From Arthrobacter sp. Leaf69 (GTDB taxonomy: Bacteria > Actinomycetota > Actinomycetes > Actinomycetales > Micrococcaceae), in the NCBI RefSeq assembly GCF_001422645.1, contig NZ_LMLR01000001.1:792245-853292 (forward strand): DNA of 61,048 nt, read 5' to 3'. Positions within the stretch are counted from its first letter, which is position 1. Every line of letters begins with the position of its first letter. The position numbers were made by a program, and so were the translations under genes. The notes under the pieces were generated by a model, which worked only from the letters and a program-made list of their open reading frames with translations, was not told the DNA's origin and ran no database searches. Of this stretch, positions 1-11,520 are shown one piece after another.

Positions 1-925
1 GCGCGCGGGTGGCTTGTTCTCCATGTTGGAGGAGGTCCCGGGCCCAGCCGGCGGGGACGATGCCGTAGCCGGGGAGGCGGGCGGGTTCGCTGTCGCCTTG
101 GAGGAGGGTGCGGTCGGTCATGACGAGTTGGAGTTCGATGCCGGTGATCCCGCCGGGGGTGCCGGTGATGCGTTCGACCAGGGCGTCGGCTTTGAGCTGC
201 CCGAGGGTCCTCGGGTCTCCGGCGGCGCGGGCGGTGTCGGCGTGACGGGTGAGGGCGGCCTGCACGGCGACGCCGGCGGAGACGGGCAGCAGCGCGGTGA
301 CGTAGCACATGGTGTCCGGGGCCGGGCGGAGGGTCACGGTCCGTTCGGTCGCGGCGTGGGCAGCGCGCTTGGTGACGGTGCGCGGGTCCCGCCGGTAGGC
401 CGCGGCCCGGGCCGCGGCGATGATGCGCCGGTCTCCGGCGCCGTCGAACGTTCCCGTGTCCGCGGCGAGCTCCTCATCGACGGCGGCCCGGTCCGCCGCG
501 GACAGGCCCGCGGTTTCCTTCACAATCAGGGTGGCGCGCCATTCGTTGATCTGCCCGGCCTCCAGCCCCGCCAAAGTGTGGGGCATTTCGGTGACCAGGG
601 CTTTGGCCAGGCCGAGGAGCCGGCCGCCTTTGGCCGGGGATTCGCGCCGGGCCAGGGCGATCTGCACGGCGACCCCGGCCCCGAGCTGGTCCGCGGGCAT
701 CCCGGCGGCGGCCTGTTCACGGCGCTGGGCCAGGTCAAAAGCGACGGACAGGCGGGCCTGCCGGGCGGACAGGGCAGATTTCTGGTCCTCGAGTTCACGG
801 ATCTGGTCGATCAGCGCAGCACTCTCACTGCCCGTGGCCGCGCCGGCGACGTCACGGGCCGTGTCAGCGGCCGTGCTGTCTGTCGATGCTTCTGAAACCC
901 CGCCGGGCTTCTGCTCGCCGTCCAT
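1..925 (-). CDS. DUF222 (13E12 repeat family) protein, partial
   Basis: An open frame of 308 codons runs from ATG at 925 off the left edge of the window, so the C-terminus is missing. After a short polar N-terminus the product reads as a DUF222 protein: alanine- and leucine-rich helices with segments such as [31 protein letters not shown] and [12 protein letters not shown], and the conserved [10 protein letters not shown] near the edge. Family members usually end in an HNH nuclease domain, which would lie outside the window. They occur in many copies in Arthrobacter and mycobacterial genomes and their role is not settled; a mobile-element or homing-like origin has been suggested. A TACGTT box 6 nt upstream of the ATG suggests a leaderless transcript and supports this start. 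Confidence 0.85.
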   Translation of the reverse strand, partial: MDGEQKPGGVSEASTDSTAADTARDVAGAATGSESAALIDQIRELEDQKSALSARQARLSVAFDLAQRREQAAAGMPADQLGAGVAVQIALARRESPAKGGRLLGLAKALVTEMPHTLAGLEAGQINEWRATLIVKETAGLSAADRAAVDEELAADTGTFDGAGDRRIIAAARAAAYRRDPRTVTKRAAHAATERTVTLRPAPDTMCYVTALLPVSAGVAVQAALTRHADTARAAGDPRTLGQLKADALVERITGTPGGITGIELQLVMTDRTLLQGDSEPARLPGYGIVPAGWARDLLQHGEQATRA

Positions 926-931
926 AAAACC

Positions 932-937
932 AACGTA
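932..937 (-). promoter_or_regulatory. -10 box for a leaderless transcript of the DUF222 gene
   Basis: TACGTT on the minus strand fits the actinobacterial TANNNT consensus and ends 6 nt before the ATG, which would place the transcription start at or next to the start codon. Confidence 0.45.
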
Positions 938-1002
938 CCGGGCACCACCGACAACCAATGGAAGCCCCCGGAACGGGCCGGTCGGCCCGACGCCCTCTGA
1001 CA

Positions 1003-1518
1003 CTAAACCGAGCGTGCGTCCGCGTGCTCGGGCGGCCAGACCACGGCGAAGCGCTCAAACACGATCTCGTCGTCTTCTGACCATTCACGCCCGGCGGCGG
1101 CGGAGACCCGCGTCCAGTATCGGCGGTGTTCACGCTGCCAACTTTCCAGCGTCATGTCGTCTTCGCCCTCATCACGAGCGAAGGCGCTGTCAGCGCTCGT
1201 GAAGGGGCCGATGCGGAGTTCCCTGCTGCGGATGATGATGCGGGGCAGCCCATCGCCGTCGCAGGCAATCCAGTGGGATCCGATCCGGGGCACCTGGTCG
1301 CCGCGGGCGATGAAGTCCGCGACGAGTTCCGCCGTCGCGCGTTTCCTTCCGCTGAGAACAATACCGAGGAGATCGTTGGCGAGCCGTTTCGAATCACCGA
1401 AGTGCTCCACGGTGTATTCGGGGGACGCGGCAACGGCTTCGGGATGCGCGGCGGCGTAAGCGCCCCACATGCGGTCAGCTGCCTGGACATCGGCTGCGGT
1501 GACTGGTTGAGATTCCAC
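1003..1518 (-). CDS. ASCH domain protein
   Basis: A 171-residue protein from a GTG start. The body matches the ASCH fold family: an N-terminal helical segment ([16 protein letters not shown]), then the family motif [10 protein letters not shown] at about residue 60, a beta-rich section with [17 protein letters not shown], and a C-terminal part with [23 protein letters not shown] domains are PUA-like and are thought to bind RNA or modified nucleosides, and some members hydrolyse N4-acetylcytidine; which applies here cannot be told. GTG was chosen because the reading frame further upstream runs antisense through the neighbouring dehydrogenase. No clear Shine-Dalgarno is visible. It is divergent from the alcohol dehydrogenase gene. 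Confidence 0.82.
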   Translation of the reverse strand: MESQPVTAADVQAADRMWGAYAAAHPEAVAASPEYTVEHFGDSKRLANDLLGIVLSGRKRATAELVADFIARGDQVPRIGSHWIACDGDGLPRIIIRSRELRIGPFTSADSAFARDEGEDDMTLESWQREHRRYWTRVSAAAGREWSEDDEIVFERFAVVWPPEHADARSV

Positions 1519-1584
1519 GTCACTATCGTCGCAGGCACGGAACGAAAGCCCTCGTTCTGATTGGCCAACTCCCGCCGCCCGGGT

Positions 1585-1590
1585 TAGCGT
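1585..1590 (+). promoter_or_regulatory. -10 box for leaderless dehydrogenase transcript
   Basis: TAGCGT lies exactly 6 nt before the ATG at 1597, the spacing expected for a leaderless mRNA. Confidence 0.5.
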
Positions 1591-1596
1591 CAAGTC

Positions 1597-2790
1597 ATGA
1601 CTCCTGGACGCCCCGTACCGCCGCCCCTCGCCAAGCCGCTGCCCGATCTGTCCGCGGACGCCGCCGACACCGAAGGCGCCACAGGCACCGCGGACGTAAC
1701 GGGAACGCCGGGCCCCCGCCTTGCCGCCGCCTACGGTGCCACAGCCAGCGACAGCGGCCTGGTTCCGCTGACGGTGGCGCGCCGCTCGCCGAAAGAGGAC
1801 GACGTCGAGATCGCCATCGAGTTCTGCGGGCTCTGCCACTCGGACGTCCACGCCACCCGCGGTGAGTGGGGAAGCCAGAACTACCCGCTGGTCCCGGGCC
1901 ACGAAATCGTCGGCCGGGTCAGCCGGGTGGGCTCCGCCGTCGACGACTTCACCCTTGGTGAGCTGGTCGGCGTCGGCTGCCTGGTGGATTCCTGCCGCGA
2001 ATGCGACAGCTGCCTCGACGGCCTGGAGCAGTACTGCGAAAACGGCATGACCGGGACTTACGGCGCCAAGGACCGCCGGAACGGCGACGCCATCACGCAG
2101 GGCGGCTACGCCACCTCCGTTGTCGTCGACCGCCGCTACGTGCTGCACGTCCCGGAAAGCCTTGATCCCGCCGCGGCCGCGCCGCTGCTGTGCGCCGGCG
2201 TCACAACCTACTCTCCGCTGCGCCACTTCGACGTCGAGGAGGGCGACGTCGTCGGCGTCGTCGGCCTGGGCGGGCTGGGCCATATGGCCGTGAAGCTGGC
2301 CAAGGCCATGGGCGCCGAAGTGAAGGTCTTCACCACGTCGGAGTCCAAATTCGCCGCAGCCCGCGAACTCGGCGCGGACGAGGTCATCCTGTCCCGGGAC
2401 GAGGCCGCGATGGACGCCGCGAACCGGAGCATCGACGTCATCATCGACACCGTCGCCGCGCCCCACGACCTCAACCCGTACTTCCGCACCCTGCGGGTGG
2501 ACGGTGCCCTCTTCCAGCTCGGGCTGCCCTCGGAAAAGATGCCCCCGGTGAACCCCGGCGCGCTGATCCGGCGCCGCATCGCGTACGCCGGGTCGCTGAT
2601 CGGCGGCATCGCCGAGACCCAGCAAATGCTGGACTTTTGTGCCGAGCACGGCGTCACCTCGGACGTTGAGGTGGTGAGGGCGGACCAGCTCAATGACGCC
2701 TACGACCGCATGGTGGCCGGAGACGTGAAGTACCGTTTTGTCCTGGACACCAGTACCCTCGGAACACCCTCGGAAAGGGCAGACGCATGA
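1597..2790 (+). CDS. Zinc-dependent NAD(P) alcohol dehydrogenase (YahK/AdhC-like MDR)
   Basis: A 397-residue medium-chain dehydrogenase that should interconvert an aldehyde and a primary alcohol with NADP(H). Visible features: catalytic zinc ligands Cys77 (in CGLCHSDVH) and His102 (PGHEIVG), a structural-zinc four-cysteine lobe at Cys133/136/139/147, and a Rossmann motif GLGGLGHMAVKLAK at about 218-231. The family is usually about 350 residues; the excess is an Ala/Pro/Thr-rich extension of about 45 residues before the catalytic domain. The ATG is fixed by the TAGCGT box, so the extension is likely real. The stop overlaps the next start by 4 nt (ATGA), indicating translational coupling to the HIT gene. 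The physiological substrate cannot be read from the sequence. Confidence 0.9.
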   Translation: MTPGRPVPPPLAKPLPDLSADAADTEGATGTADVTGTPGPRLAAAYGATASDSGLVPLTVARRSPKEDDVEIAIEFCGLCHSDVHATRGEWGSQNYPLVPGHEIVGRVSRVGSAVDDFTLGELVGVGCLVDSCRECDSCLDGLEQYCENGMTGTYGAKDRRNGDAITQGGYATSVVVDRRYVLHVPESLDPAAAAPLLCAGVTTYSPLRHFDVEEGDVVGVVGLGGLGHMAVKLAKAMGAEVKVFTTSESKFAAARELGADEVILSRDEAAMDAANRSIDVIIDTVAAPHDLNPYFRTLRVDGALFQLGLPSEKMPPVNPGALIRRRIAYAGSLIGGIAETQQMLDFCAEHGVTSDVEVVRADQLNDAYDRMVAGDVKYRFVLDTSTLGTPSERADA

Positions 2791-3215
2791 GCACTCTCTT
2801 CACCAGGATCATCAACGGCGAAATCCCCGGCCGCTTCGTCTGGCGGGAGGACGACGTCGTGGCGTTCCTGACGGTTGGTCCGCTCGCCGACGGCCACACC
2901 CTCGTGGTTCCCACCGAGGAAGTGGACCGGTGGACGGACGCGTCGCCCGAACTGCTGGCCCGCGTGATGCAGGTGGCGCAGAAGATCGGTGCCGTGCAGG
3001 TCGGCGTGTTCGGCGCGGCACGTGCCGGCCTCATCGTGGCCGGCTACGAGATCAACCACCTGCACGTGCACGTGTGGCCGTCCAACACGATGGCGGACTT
3101 TGACTTCGGTTCGGCGGACCAGCACCCTGATCCGGCACGGCTGGACGCCAACGCGGAGAAGCTCCGCGAAGGCCTCCGGAACGCCGGGCACGCGGCCCAC
3201 GTTCCGGAGGCCTGA
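2787..3215 (+). CDS. HIT family nucleotide hydrolase/transferase
   Basis: A 142-residue cytosolic protein with the histidine triad INHLHVHVWP near residue 91 and the N-terminal F-x-RIINGEIPGRFVW signature of HIT proteins. The family hydrolyses or transfers nucleotides from AMP-N or dinucleotide substrates through the central triad histidine. It starts inside the stop of the dehydrogenase (ATGA) and so forms a two-gene operon with it. It converges with hrpA, whose stop is only 6 nt away. Confidence 0.93.
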   Translation: MSTLFTRIINGEIPGRFVWREDDVVAFLTVGPLADGHTLVVPTEEVDRWTDASPELLARVMQVAQKIGAVQVGVFGAARAGLIVAGYEINHLHVHVWPSNTMADFDFGSADQHPDPARLDANAEKLREGLRNAGHAAHVPEA

Positions 3216-3221
3216 GGCCCG

Positions 3222-7232
<4,011 letters not shown>

Positions 7233-7392
7233 GGCTGCACACAGTCTACTGGGAACTGTCCCGGTGGCGGTTCCGCGGCAATCCTCCCGGCAGGGAAGTG
7301 CCCGGTCCCTGGCGGGGCCGGGCAGCGGGGGCGGGTTTGTTTCTTGGGTAAGCGTTCCGTTGGGTGCGGCGCGATCCGGCTGCAGGGCCGGA

Positions 7393-7560
7393 TCAGAAAA
7401 TCCGGAAGGTGTAGTTGCTGCTGGGGAGGTCCAGTGCGGACCAGTAGTCCTCCGAGCGGACCGGGGGGTTGTGGCCCAGGCCGTCCTTGCGGAGGGCTGC
7501 GACGGTGGCGGCGACGCCGACGACGATGAGGACGATGAGTGCGATTCCGATGAGTTCCAT
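7393..7560 (-). CDS. Small single-pass membrane protein, unknown function
   Basis: A 55-residue product: one hydrophobic helix at residues 1-23 (rich in I, L and V), then a basic and polar tail with RSEDYWSALDLPSSNYTFRIF at the end. GGAGGT abuts the ATG, closer than usual but the best local ribosome site. A longer frame exists upstream but crosses the operator region. It lies between hrpA and the divergent DJ-1/AraC regulator, so the operator at 7595-7644 may control it as well. Function unknown. Confidence 0.6.
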   Translation of the reverse strand: MELIGIALIVLIVVGVAATVAALRKDGLGHNPPVRSEDYWSALDLPSSNYTFRIF

Positions 7561-7594
7561 ACCTCCATGGTTCTCCGGTGGCACGGGCAAAAGA

Positions 7595-7644
7595 AGTGGC
7601 AGAAATGCCCAAAAAGCTATAATTTCTGCCACTGTTTCTGCCAC
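7595..7644. promoter_or_regulatory. Triple TGGCAGAAA operator in divergent promoter region
   Basis: A perfect 12-bp inverted repeat (AGTGGCAGAAAT at 7595-7606 and its complement at 7622-7633) is followed by a third half-site, TTTCTGCCAC at 7635-7644, a direct repeat of 7623-7632 with 12-bp spacing. The third site overlaps a possible -10 box (CACAAT, 7642-7647) that ends 6 nt before the regulator ATG. It probably binds the adjacent AraC-type regulator. Confidence 0.6.
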
Positions 7645-7653
7645 AATGGAGTC

Positions 7654-8622
7654 ATGATCAAATCAGTGGCAATGATCGTGGTCCCCAACTTCTCGGTCTT
7701 CGAGTTTGCGACCGCGTTCGAAGTGTTCGGCATCGACCGCTCGGCGCGTGGCGACGGCGTCCCCGCGTTTGATTTCCGCGTCTGCACCCCGGTGCCGGGC
7801 GACGTCCCGATGAAGTCCGGGCTGTCCATGCAGGTGAGTCTGGGGCTGGACTCCGCAGCGGACGCGGACCTGGTCATCATGACCCCCTTCGGCCGTGACG
7901 AGGACGTCCCCGAGTCCGTCCTGGACGCGCTGCGGGATGCCCACGCCCGCGGCGCCTGGGTTATGTCCATCTGCTCCGGGGCGTTTGCGCTGGCCCGGGC
8001 CGGCCTGCTGGACGGCCGCCGCTGCACCACGCACTGGCACTACTCCCAGGAGCTCGCCAGCCGGTACCCCGCTGCCATAGTGGATGAGAACGTCCTCTAC
8101 GTCGAGGACAGCAGGATCATCACCAGCGCTGGCACGGCCGCCGGCATCGACGCTTGCCTGCATCTGATCCGGGTGGAATTCGGCGCGAACGTGGCGGCGG
8201 GCATAGCCCGCGACATGGTGGTTCCACCGCACCGCGACGGCGGCCAGGCCCAATTCATCGACCGGCCGATCCCGCGGTGCGGTTCCGAGCCCATGGAGGA
8301 ACTCCTGCAGTGGATGGTGCGTCATCTGGGGGAAGACCATTCGGTCAACGAACTCGCCGCGCGGGTCCACATGTCTCCGCGGACGTTTGCCCGGCGCTTC
8401 CGTTCCGAAACGGGAGCCACCCCGGCCGCCTGGCTCAACTCACAGCGAGTGTTGCGGGCCCAGGAGCTGCTTGAGACCACGGACCTCAACATCGACGAAA
8501 TCGCCCGCGAATCCGGATTCGGCCACTCGGTGCTGCTGCGGCACCACTTCGCCAAGGTGCTGGACACGAGCCCCCAGTCCTACCGCCGGACATTCCGCGG
8601 GCACCTGGCCGCCGCAGTCTAG
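7654..8622 (+). CDS. GlxA/AdpA-like transcriptional regulator (DJ-1/PfpI + AraC HTH)
   Basis: A 322-residue regulator. Residues 1 to about 170 form a DJ-1/PfpI class I amidotransferase-like domain, with a nucleophile-elbow-like SICSGAFALA and a following TTHW. Residues from about 215 form an AraC-type double helix-turn-helix (HMSPRTFARRFRSETG and IARESGFGHSVLLRHHF). This is the architecture of GlxA-type regulators and Streptomyces AdpA; in such regulators the DJ-1 domain usually serves for dimerisation or ligand sensing rather than catalysis. The ATG at 7654 is favoured because an upstream frame crosses the operator. The stop overlaps the convergent emfourin-like stop by 4 nt (CTAG). Repeated sites upstream suggest autoregulation. 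Confidence 0.92.
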   Translation: MIKSVAMIVVPNFSVFEFATAFEVFGIDRSARGDGVPAFDFRVCTPVPGDVPMKSGLSMQVSLGLDSAADADLVIMTPFGRDEDVPESVLDALRDAHARGAWVMSICSGAFALARAGLLDGRRCTTHWHYSQELASRYPAAIVDENVLYVEDSRIITSAGTAAGIDACLHLIRVEFGANVAAGIARDMVVPPHRDGGQAQFIDRPIPRCGSEPMEELLQWMVRHLGEDHSVNELAARVHMSPRTFARRFRSETGATPAAWLNSQRVLRAQELLETTDLNIDEIARESGFGHSVLLRHHFAKVLDTSPQSYRRTFRGHLAAAV

Positions 8623-8915
8623 GGGAGGCGCGGCTCCGGCTCTGCCGCGGCCTGGGCTGTCTCGACGAGATCCCGCCACGGCCCGGTGACGGCCTGCTCG
8701 GGCAGGGTTGCACGGTGCTGTCCGGCTCGGATGTTGTACAGGAACCGGTCCGGCTGGCCCACGGAGGCGCCCCGGCCTGCCCGTGGGACGGCGTCCCACG
8801 GGCAGGCTTCGATCAGCGGCTGCCAGAGGTCCGTGTCCTCCGGTGGCGTGGGCTGCACGGTCCACGTCCGTTTCATGCCGGCTATGCCGCCGCTGCGCTG
8901 GACGGTGATTTTCAT
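8619..8915 (-). CDS. Emfourin-like protealysin inhibitor
   Basis: A 98-residue protein with the pattern of emfourin, the small inhibitor of protealysin-like M4 proteases: an initial MKITVQRSGGIAGMKRTWTV, a central LIEACPWDA, a short PDRFLYNIRAGQHRATLPE stretch and a C-terminal TGPWRDLVE. It lies downstream of the M4 protease on the same strand, the known protealysin-emfourin arrangement. No Shine-Dalgarno is visible; instead the start sits in the last of six 17-bp repeats, and its ATG overlaps the TGA of a six-codon upstream frame. Expected to bind and silence the cytosolic pool of the protease. Confidence 0.8.
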   Translation of the reverse strand: MKITVQRSGGIAGMKRTWTVQPTPPEDTDLWQPLIEACPWDAVPRAGRGASVGQPDRFLYNIRAGQHRATLPEQAVTGPWRDLVETAQAAAEPEPRLP

Positions 8916-9002
8916 GGGACGGTGATTTTCATGGGGCGGTGATCTTACTGGGGACGGTGATTTTCAAGATAGTGATTTTCATGGGGCGGTGAACTTCACG
9001 GG
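8901..9002 (-). repeat. Six tandem ~17-bp repeats at the emfourin start
   Basis: Units at 8901-8917, 8918-8935, 8936-8952, 8953-8968, 8969-8985 and 8986-9002 are variants of GACGGTGATTTTCATGG. On the minus strand each encodes a version of CCATGAAAATCACCGTC, the beginning of the emfourin gene itself. The array fills the gap between the M4 protease stop and the inhibitor start. Units are adjacent, without spacers, so this is not a CRISPR array. Confidence 0.9.
8912..8999 (-). other. Chain of three ATGA-coupled micro-ORFs before the inhibitor
   Basis: Read on the minus strand: 8999-8979 encodes (GTG)KFTAP-stop; its TGA overlaps the ATG of 8982-8929, which encodes MKITILKITVPSKITAP-stop; that TGA overlaps the ATG of 8932-8912, MKITVP-stop; and that TGA overlaps the emfourin ATG at 8915. 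With a 17-nt period every ATG automatically meets an in-frame TGA one unit later, so the chain follows from the repeat length. Whether any are translated is unknown. Confidence 0.5.
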
Positions 9003-9012
9003 TCCCGGATGG

Positions 9013-10083
9013 TCATGAGCTGGGCTTTCGCCGGGCTCCGGGGAGCTTTACCTTCACAGTTTCCCACGCGGAGCGCACGGCGTCATGCTCGGCGGAGTCC
9101 GCCCCGAAGAGCTCCTTGGCAGACGCGGCGGTGGCCTTGGCGAACGCGCCGAACGTGGCGGTAGGAGACAGGGTGCCACCTGTCAGGGTCTCGTACCAGA
9201 TTCGGCCCGGCGCATCCCACGCGTTGCCGCCGAGGGTCGTGGCAACCAGATAGAACGCGCGGTTGGGGATCCCGGAATTGATGTGCACCCCGCCGTTGTC
9301 GGCGCTCGTGTGGACATAGCCGTCCATCGAGTCCGGCTGCGGGTCCTTGCCGAGCACGTCGTCGTCGTAGGCCGTTCCCGGGGCCTTCATGGAACGCAAA
9401 GCGGTCCCTTGGACCTGGTCCGTGAACAGGCCCTCGCCGATCAGCCAACCGGCTGCGGCCGCCGGCTGCTGCTGGACAAACTGCTCAACAAGCGCCCCGA
9501 AGACATCGGACATCGATTCGTTCAGCGCGCCGGCCTGGTTGCGGTACACCAGCCCCGCAGAGTACTGGGTGACGCCATGGGCGAGCTCGTGGCCGATCAC
9601 GCTCAGTGACTTCGTGAACCGCTGGAACACCTGGCCGTCGCCGTCACCGAAAACCATTTGCTGTCCGTCCCAGAATGCGTTGTCGTACAGGCGGCCGTAG
9701 TGGACCGTGGCATCAAGGTGGAGGCCGTTGCCGTCGATCGAGTTCCGGCCGAAGGCTTCGGCGTAGAGGCGGTGGGTGTGCCCCAGCCCGTCATAGGCCT
9801 CATCAGCGGCGGGATCACCGGTGGGCGGTTCCCCCTCTTTGCGCACCGCGCTGCCGGGGAGCTGGTCGGTGAACTTGGCGTCGTAGACCGTCCGCTCCGG
9901 CGCGGCCGGCTTGGGCTCGCGCAATCCCGGGTGGCTGCCGGGACCGGGCATTGCCCGGGACGCCTGGAAGCTCGGGACGTGGTGCAGGGCTTCCTTCGCC
10001 GCGCGGGCGGCGTCGGAGAGCTCCGGCACGCGCTGGGCCGCCAGGCGGCGGAGCATGTAGGGCGGAATGATGGAACAGTGCAT
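9013..10083 (-). CDS. Protealysin-like M4 family zinc metallopeptidase
   Basis: A 356-residue thermolysin-fold protease. The N-terminus carries the protealysin propeptide signature SIIPPYML at residues 4-11 and no signal peptide, which separates it from secreted thermolysins. Catalytic features: HELAH at 165-169 (zinc His165 and His169, catalytic Glu166), third ligand Glu189 in NESMSDVFG, and the transition-state histidine His267 in NGGVHINSG. Length is normal for the subgroup. Protealysins are stored or act inside the cell and are kept in check by emfourin, encoded downstream here. GGGG lies about 7 nt before the ATG as a weak ribosome site. Confidence 0.95.
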   Translation of the reverse strand: MHCSIIPPYMLRRLAAQRVPELSDAARAAKEALHHVPSFQASRAMPGPGSHPGLREPKPAAPERTVYDAKFTDQLPGSAVRKEGEPPTGDPAADEAYDGLGHTHRLYAEAFGRNSIDGNGLHLDATVHYGRLYDNAFWDGQQMVFGDGDGQVFQRFTKSLSVIGHELAHGVTQYSAGLVYRNQAGALNESMSDVFGALVEQFVQQQPAAAAGWLIGEGLFTDQVQGTALRSMKAPGTAYDDDVLGKDPQPDSMDGYVHTSADNGGVHINSGIPNRAFYLVATTLGGNAWDAPGRIWYETLTGGTLSPTATFGAFAKATAASAKELFGADSAEHDAVRSAWETVKVKLPGARRKPSS

Positions 10084-10296
10084 GTGAGACCCCTTTGTGC
10101 TTCGGCGGGATCCCGACGTGGTGCGGCAGCCGGCACCCAGTCCAGTCGCCCGGCCGCCGGAATCCCGCTGCCGATGCAGACAGCCTACGAGCGGGCGCCG
10201 ACAATTGGCAGGGTGCCGCGCCCGCTCCTTCGGTCCGCTGTGCTGCGTCTTGCACTTCGTACTGGTGGCCGGCTGAGCCCGGACGTAAAATCACGC

Positions 10297-10749
10297 ATGG
10301 AAAAGTTACGGTATTCGGTGACGATCAACGCCCCCGTGCAGGACGTGTGGACCACCATGCTGAACGAAGCCACGTACCGCGAGTGGACCAGCGTATTCGG
10401 CGAGTCCTCCTACGAGGGGGACTGGAACCAAGGGAGCGAAATCCGTTTCCTGGGGCACGACGGCGACGGTTCCGTGGCGGGGATGATCGCCACGGTGGAG
10501 GAAAACCGGCCGAACGAGCTGATCTCCCTGCGCTACACCGGGCAGGTCGTCAACGGCGAGGATGACACCACGAGCGAGGCTGCGAAGGCCTTTATGGGTT
10601 CCCACGAAAAGTACGCCTTCAGCGAGTTCCAAGGGGCAACCACGGTGGACGTGGAGCTTGACAGCGAGGACGAATTCGTCGCCATGTTCGACGACGCCTG
10701 GCCGCCTGCCCTGGAGAAGCTCAAGGAGATCGTCGAAACCCGGAACTGA
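10297..10749 (+). CDS. SRPBCC (AHSA1-like) domain protein
   Basis: A 150-residue protein with the START/Bet v1-like pattern of AHSA1-type proteins: an initial SVTINAPVQDVWTTMLN, a central TYREWTSVF with the usual W, and a C-terminal helix WPPALEKLKEIVE. Members bind hydrophobic ligands in a helix-grip cavity; no ligand can be assigned. The ATG at 10297 was chosen over the longer frame, which runs through the protease promoter region. TAAAAT lies 5 nt upstream, again close to a leaderless layout. Convergent with the small membrane protein at 10821. Confidence 0.85.
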   Translation: MEKLRYSVTINAPVQDVWTTMLNEATYREWTSVFGESSYEGDWNQGSEIRFLGHDGDGSVAGMIATVEENRPNELISLRYTGQVVNGEDDTTSEAAKAFMGSHEKYAFSEFQGATTVDVELDSEDEFVAMFDDAWPPALEKLKEIVETRN

Positions 10750-10750
10750 C

Positions 10751-10808
10751 GCCGTATCAACGGCCGACGCGCGGCATCAACGCCCGACGCCATCAACGCC
10801 CGACGCCA
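10751..10808. repeat. Short direct repeats in a convergent gap
   Basis: Three imperfect copies of a 15-17 nt unit with core ATCAACGCCCGACGC lie between two convergent genes. No terminator-like hairpin with a T tract is evident. Confidence 0.6.
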
Positions 10809-10820
10809 GGTCGGGCCGGG

Positions 10821-11174
10821 TCAGGCGGCCCGGCGGTCGAATGCGTCCTGCCACCGGGCATGCTCGAGGTCGGAGTCCAGCCGACGGCTGGCAGTCCACC
10901 TGGGCAGGTAGTCCGGCGTGGGCCTGACCTCTGGCCTGGTCTGTGCGGGCCTAGGTTTGGGCTTGACCTCCGGCCGGGTCTGGACGGGTTTGCGCTTGAC
11001 CTCCGGCCGGGTCTGGACGGGTTTGCGGGGGCGGATCGGCTTCGGCTTCGCTCCTGCAGCGAACGCGATCCACCACCTGATGCAGGTTACAAGTGCCCAA
11101 AGGATGAGCCCCGCCAAGATGACTTGCCAGAGAGCGACCACTACCCCAAGGGCGAGCAGCACGACGATCCACAT
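10821..11174 (-). CDS. Small membrane protein with QTRPEV repeat tail
   Basis: A 117-residue protein. Residues 1-38 contain one long or two short hydrophobic helices (a run of V, L, A, I and W). A basic proline-rich tail follows with three copies of QTRPEV spaced by K/R/P residues, then a charged C-terminus (RRLDSDLEHARWQDAFDRRAA region). The ATG was chosen at the start of the hydrophobic segment; the frame continues upstream without good coding character. No function can be assigned. The tail looks like a flexible cytosolic segment. Confidence 0.55.
   Translation of the reverse strand: MWIVVLLALGVVVALWQVILAGLILWALVTCIRWWIAFAAGAKPKPIRPRKPVQTRPEVKRKPVQTRPEVKPKPRPAQTRPEVRPTPDYLPRWTASRRLDSDLEHARWQDAFDRRAA
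10961..11026. repeat. Perfect 33-bp tandem duplication inside the QTRPEV gene
   Basis: Two identical 33-bp units (10961-10993 and 10994-11026) encode the repeated 11-residue KPVQTRPEVK-type segment; a third degenerate copy follows at about 10922-10960. The unit length keeps the frame, so copy-number change would alter only the tail length. Confidence 0.85.
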
Positions 11175-11321
11175 GGTTACACCATTGCATACGCAACGCG
11201 CCTGGAAATAGGGTCTTTTTGCCTTATCCCCAAAGCCGGAGACCAGCATCTCCCGCCACAAACACTGTCGGATGCCAAGAGGTGGTTGCCGGCAAGTTGC
11301 CGGGCATTTTCCGGGCAAGGG

Positions 11322-11356
11322 AAAACCCCGCCGTTTCACTGAAACGGCGGGGTTTT
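11322..11356 (-). terminator. Terminator downstream of tRNA-Arg
   Basis: A perfect 16-bp stem (11322-11337 with 11341-11356) and a 3-nt loop, with a GC-rich core flanked by AAAA/TTTT. It begins 6 nt past the tRNA 3' end and probably works in both directions. Confidence 0.8.
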
Positions 11357-11361
11357 GTGTG

Positions 11362-11434
11362 TGCCCTCGATTGGAATCGAACCAACGACCTTCTGCTCCG
11401 GAGGCAGACGCTCTATCCCCTGAGCTACGAGGGC
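11362..11434 (-). tRNA. tRNA-Arg, anticodon CCG
   Basis: A 73-nt cloverleaf. The acceptor stem pairs GCCCTCG (11434-11428) with CGAGGGC (11369-11363), discriminator A at 11362. The anticodon stem TCTGC/GCAGA encloses loop CTCCGGA, giving anticodon CCG, which reads CGG. The T-loop has GTTCGATTC. The 3' CCA is not encoded. It would serve CGG codons, frequent at this GC content. Confidence 0.95.
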
Positions 11435-11520
11435 AGTCAGGGTTCCTGCCGTTACCGGCGGGACGTCCTAGAGCTTAGCAGGAAGGTGGGCTCCAAGGGA
11501 AAATCGACACTCCCGGCACC

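Noticed and set aside
1519..2649. Upstream extension of the ASCH frame through the dehydrogenase
   Set aside because: The extension is antisense to a clear alcohol dehydrogenase and adds no domain.
8901..9002. CRISPR array
   Set aside because: Units are 17 bp and directly adjacent, without spacers, and there are no cas genes.
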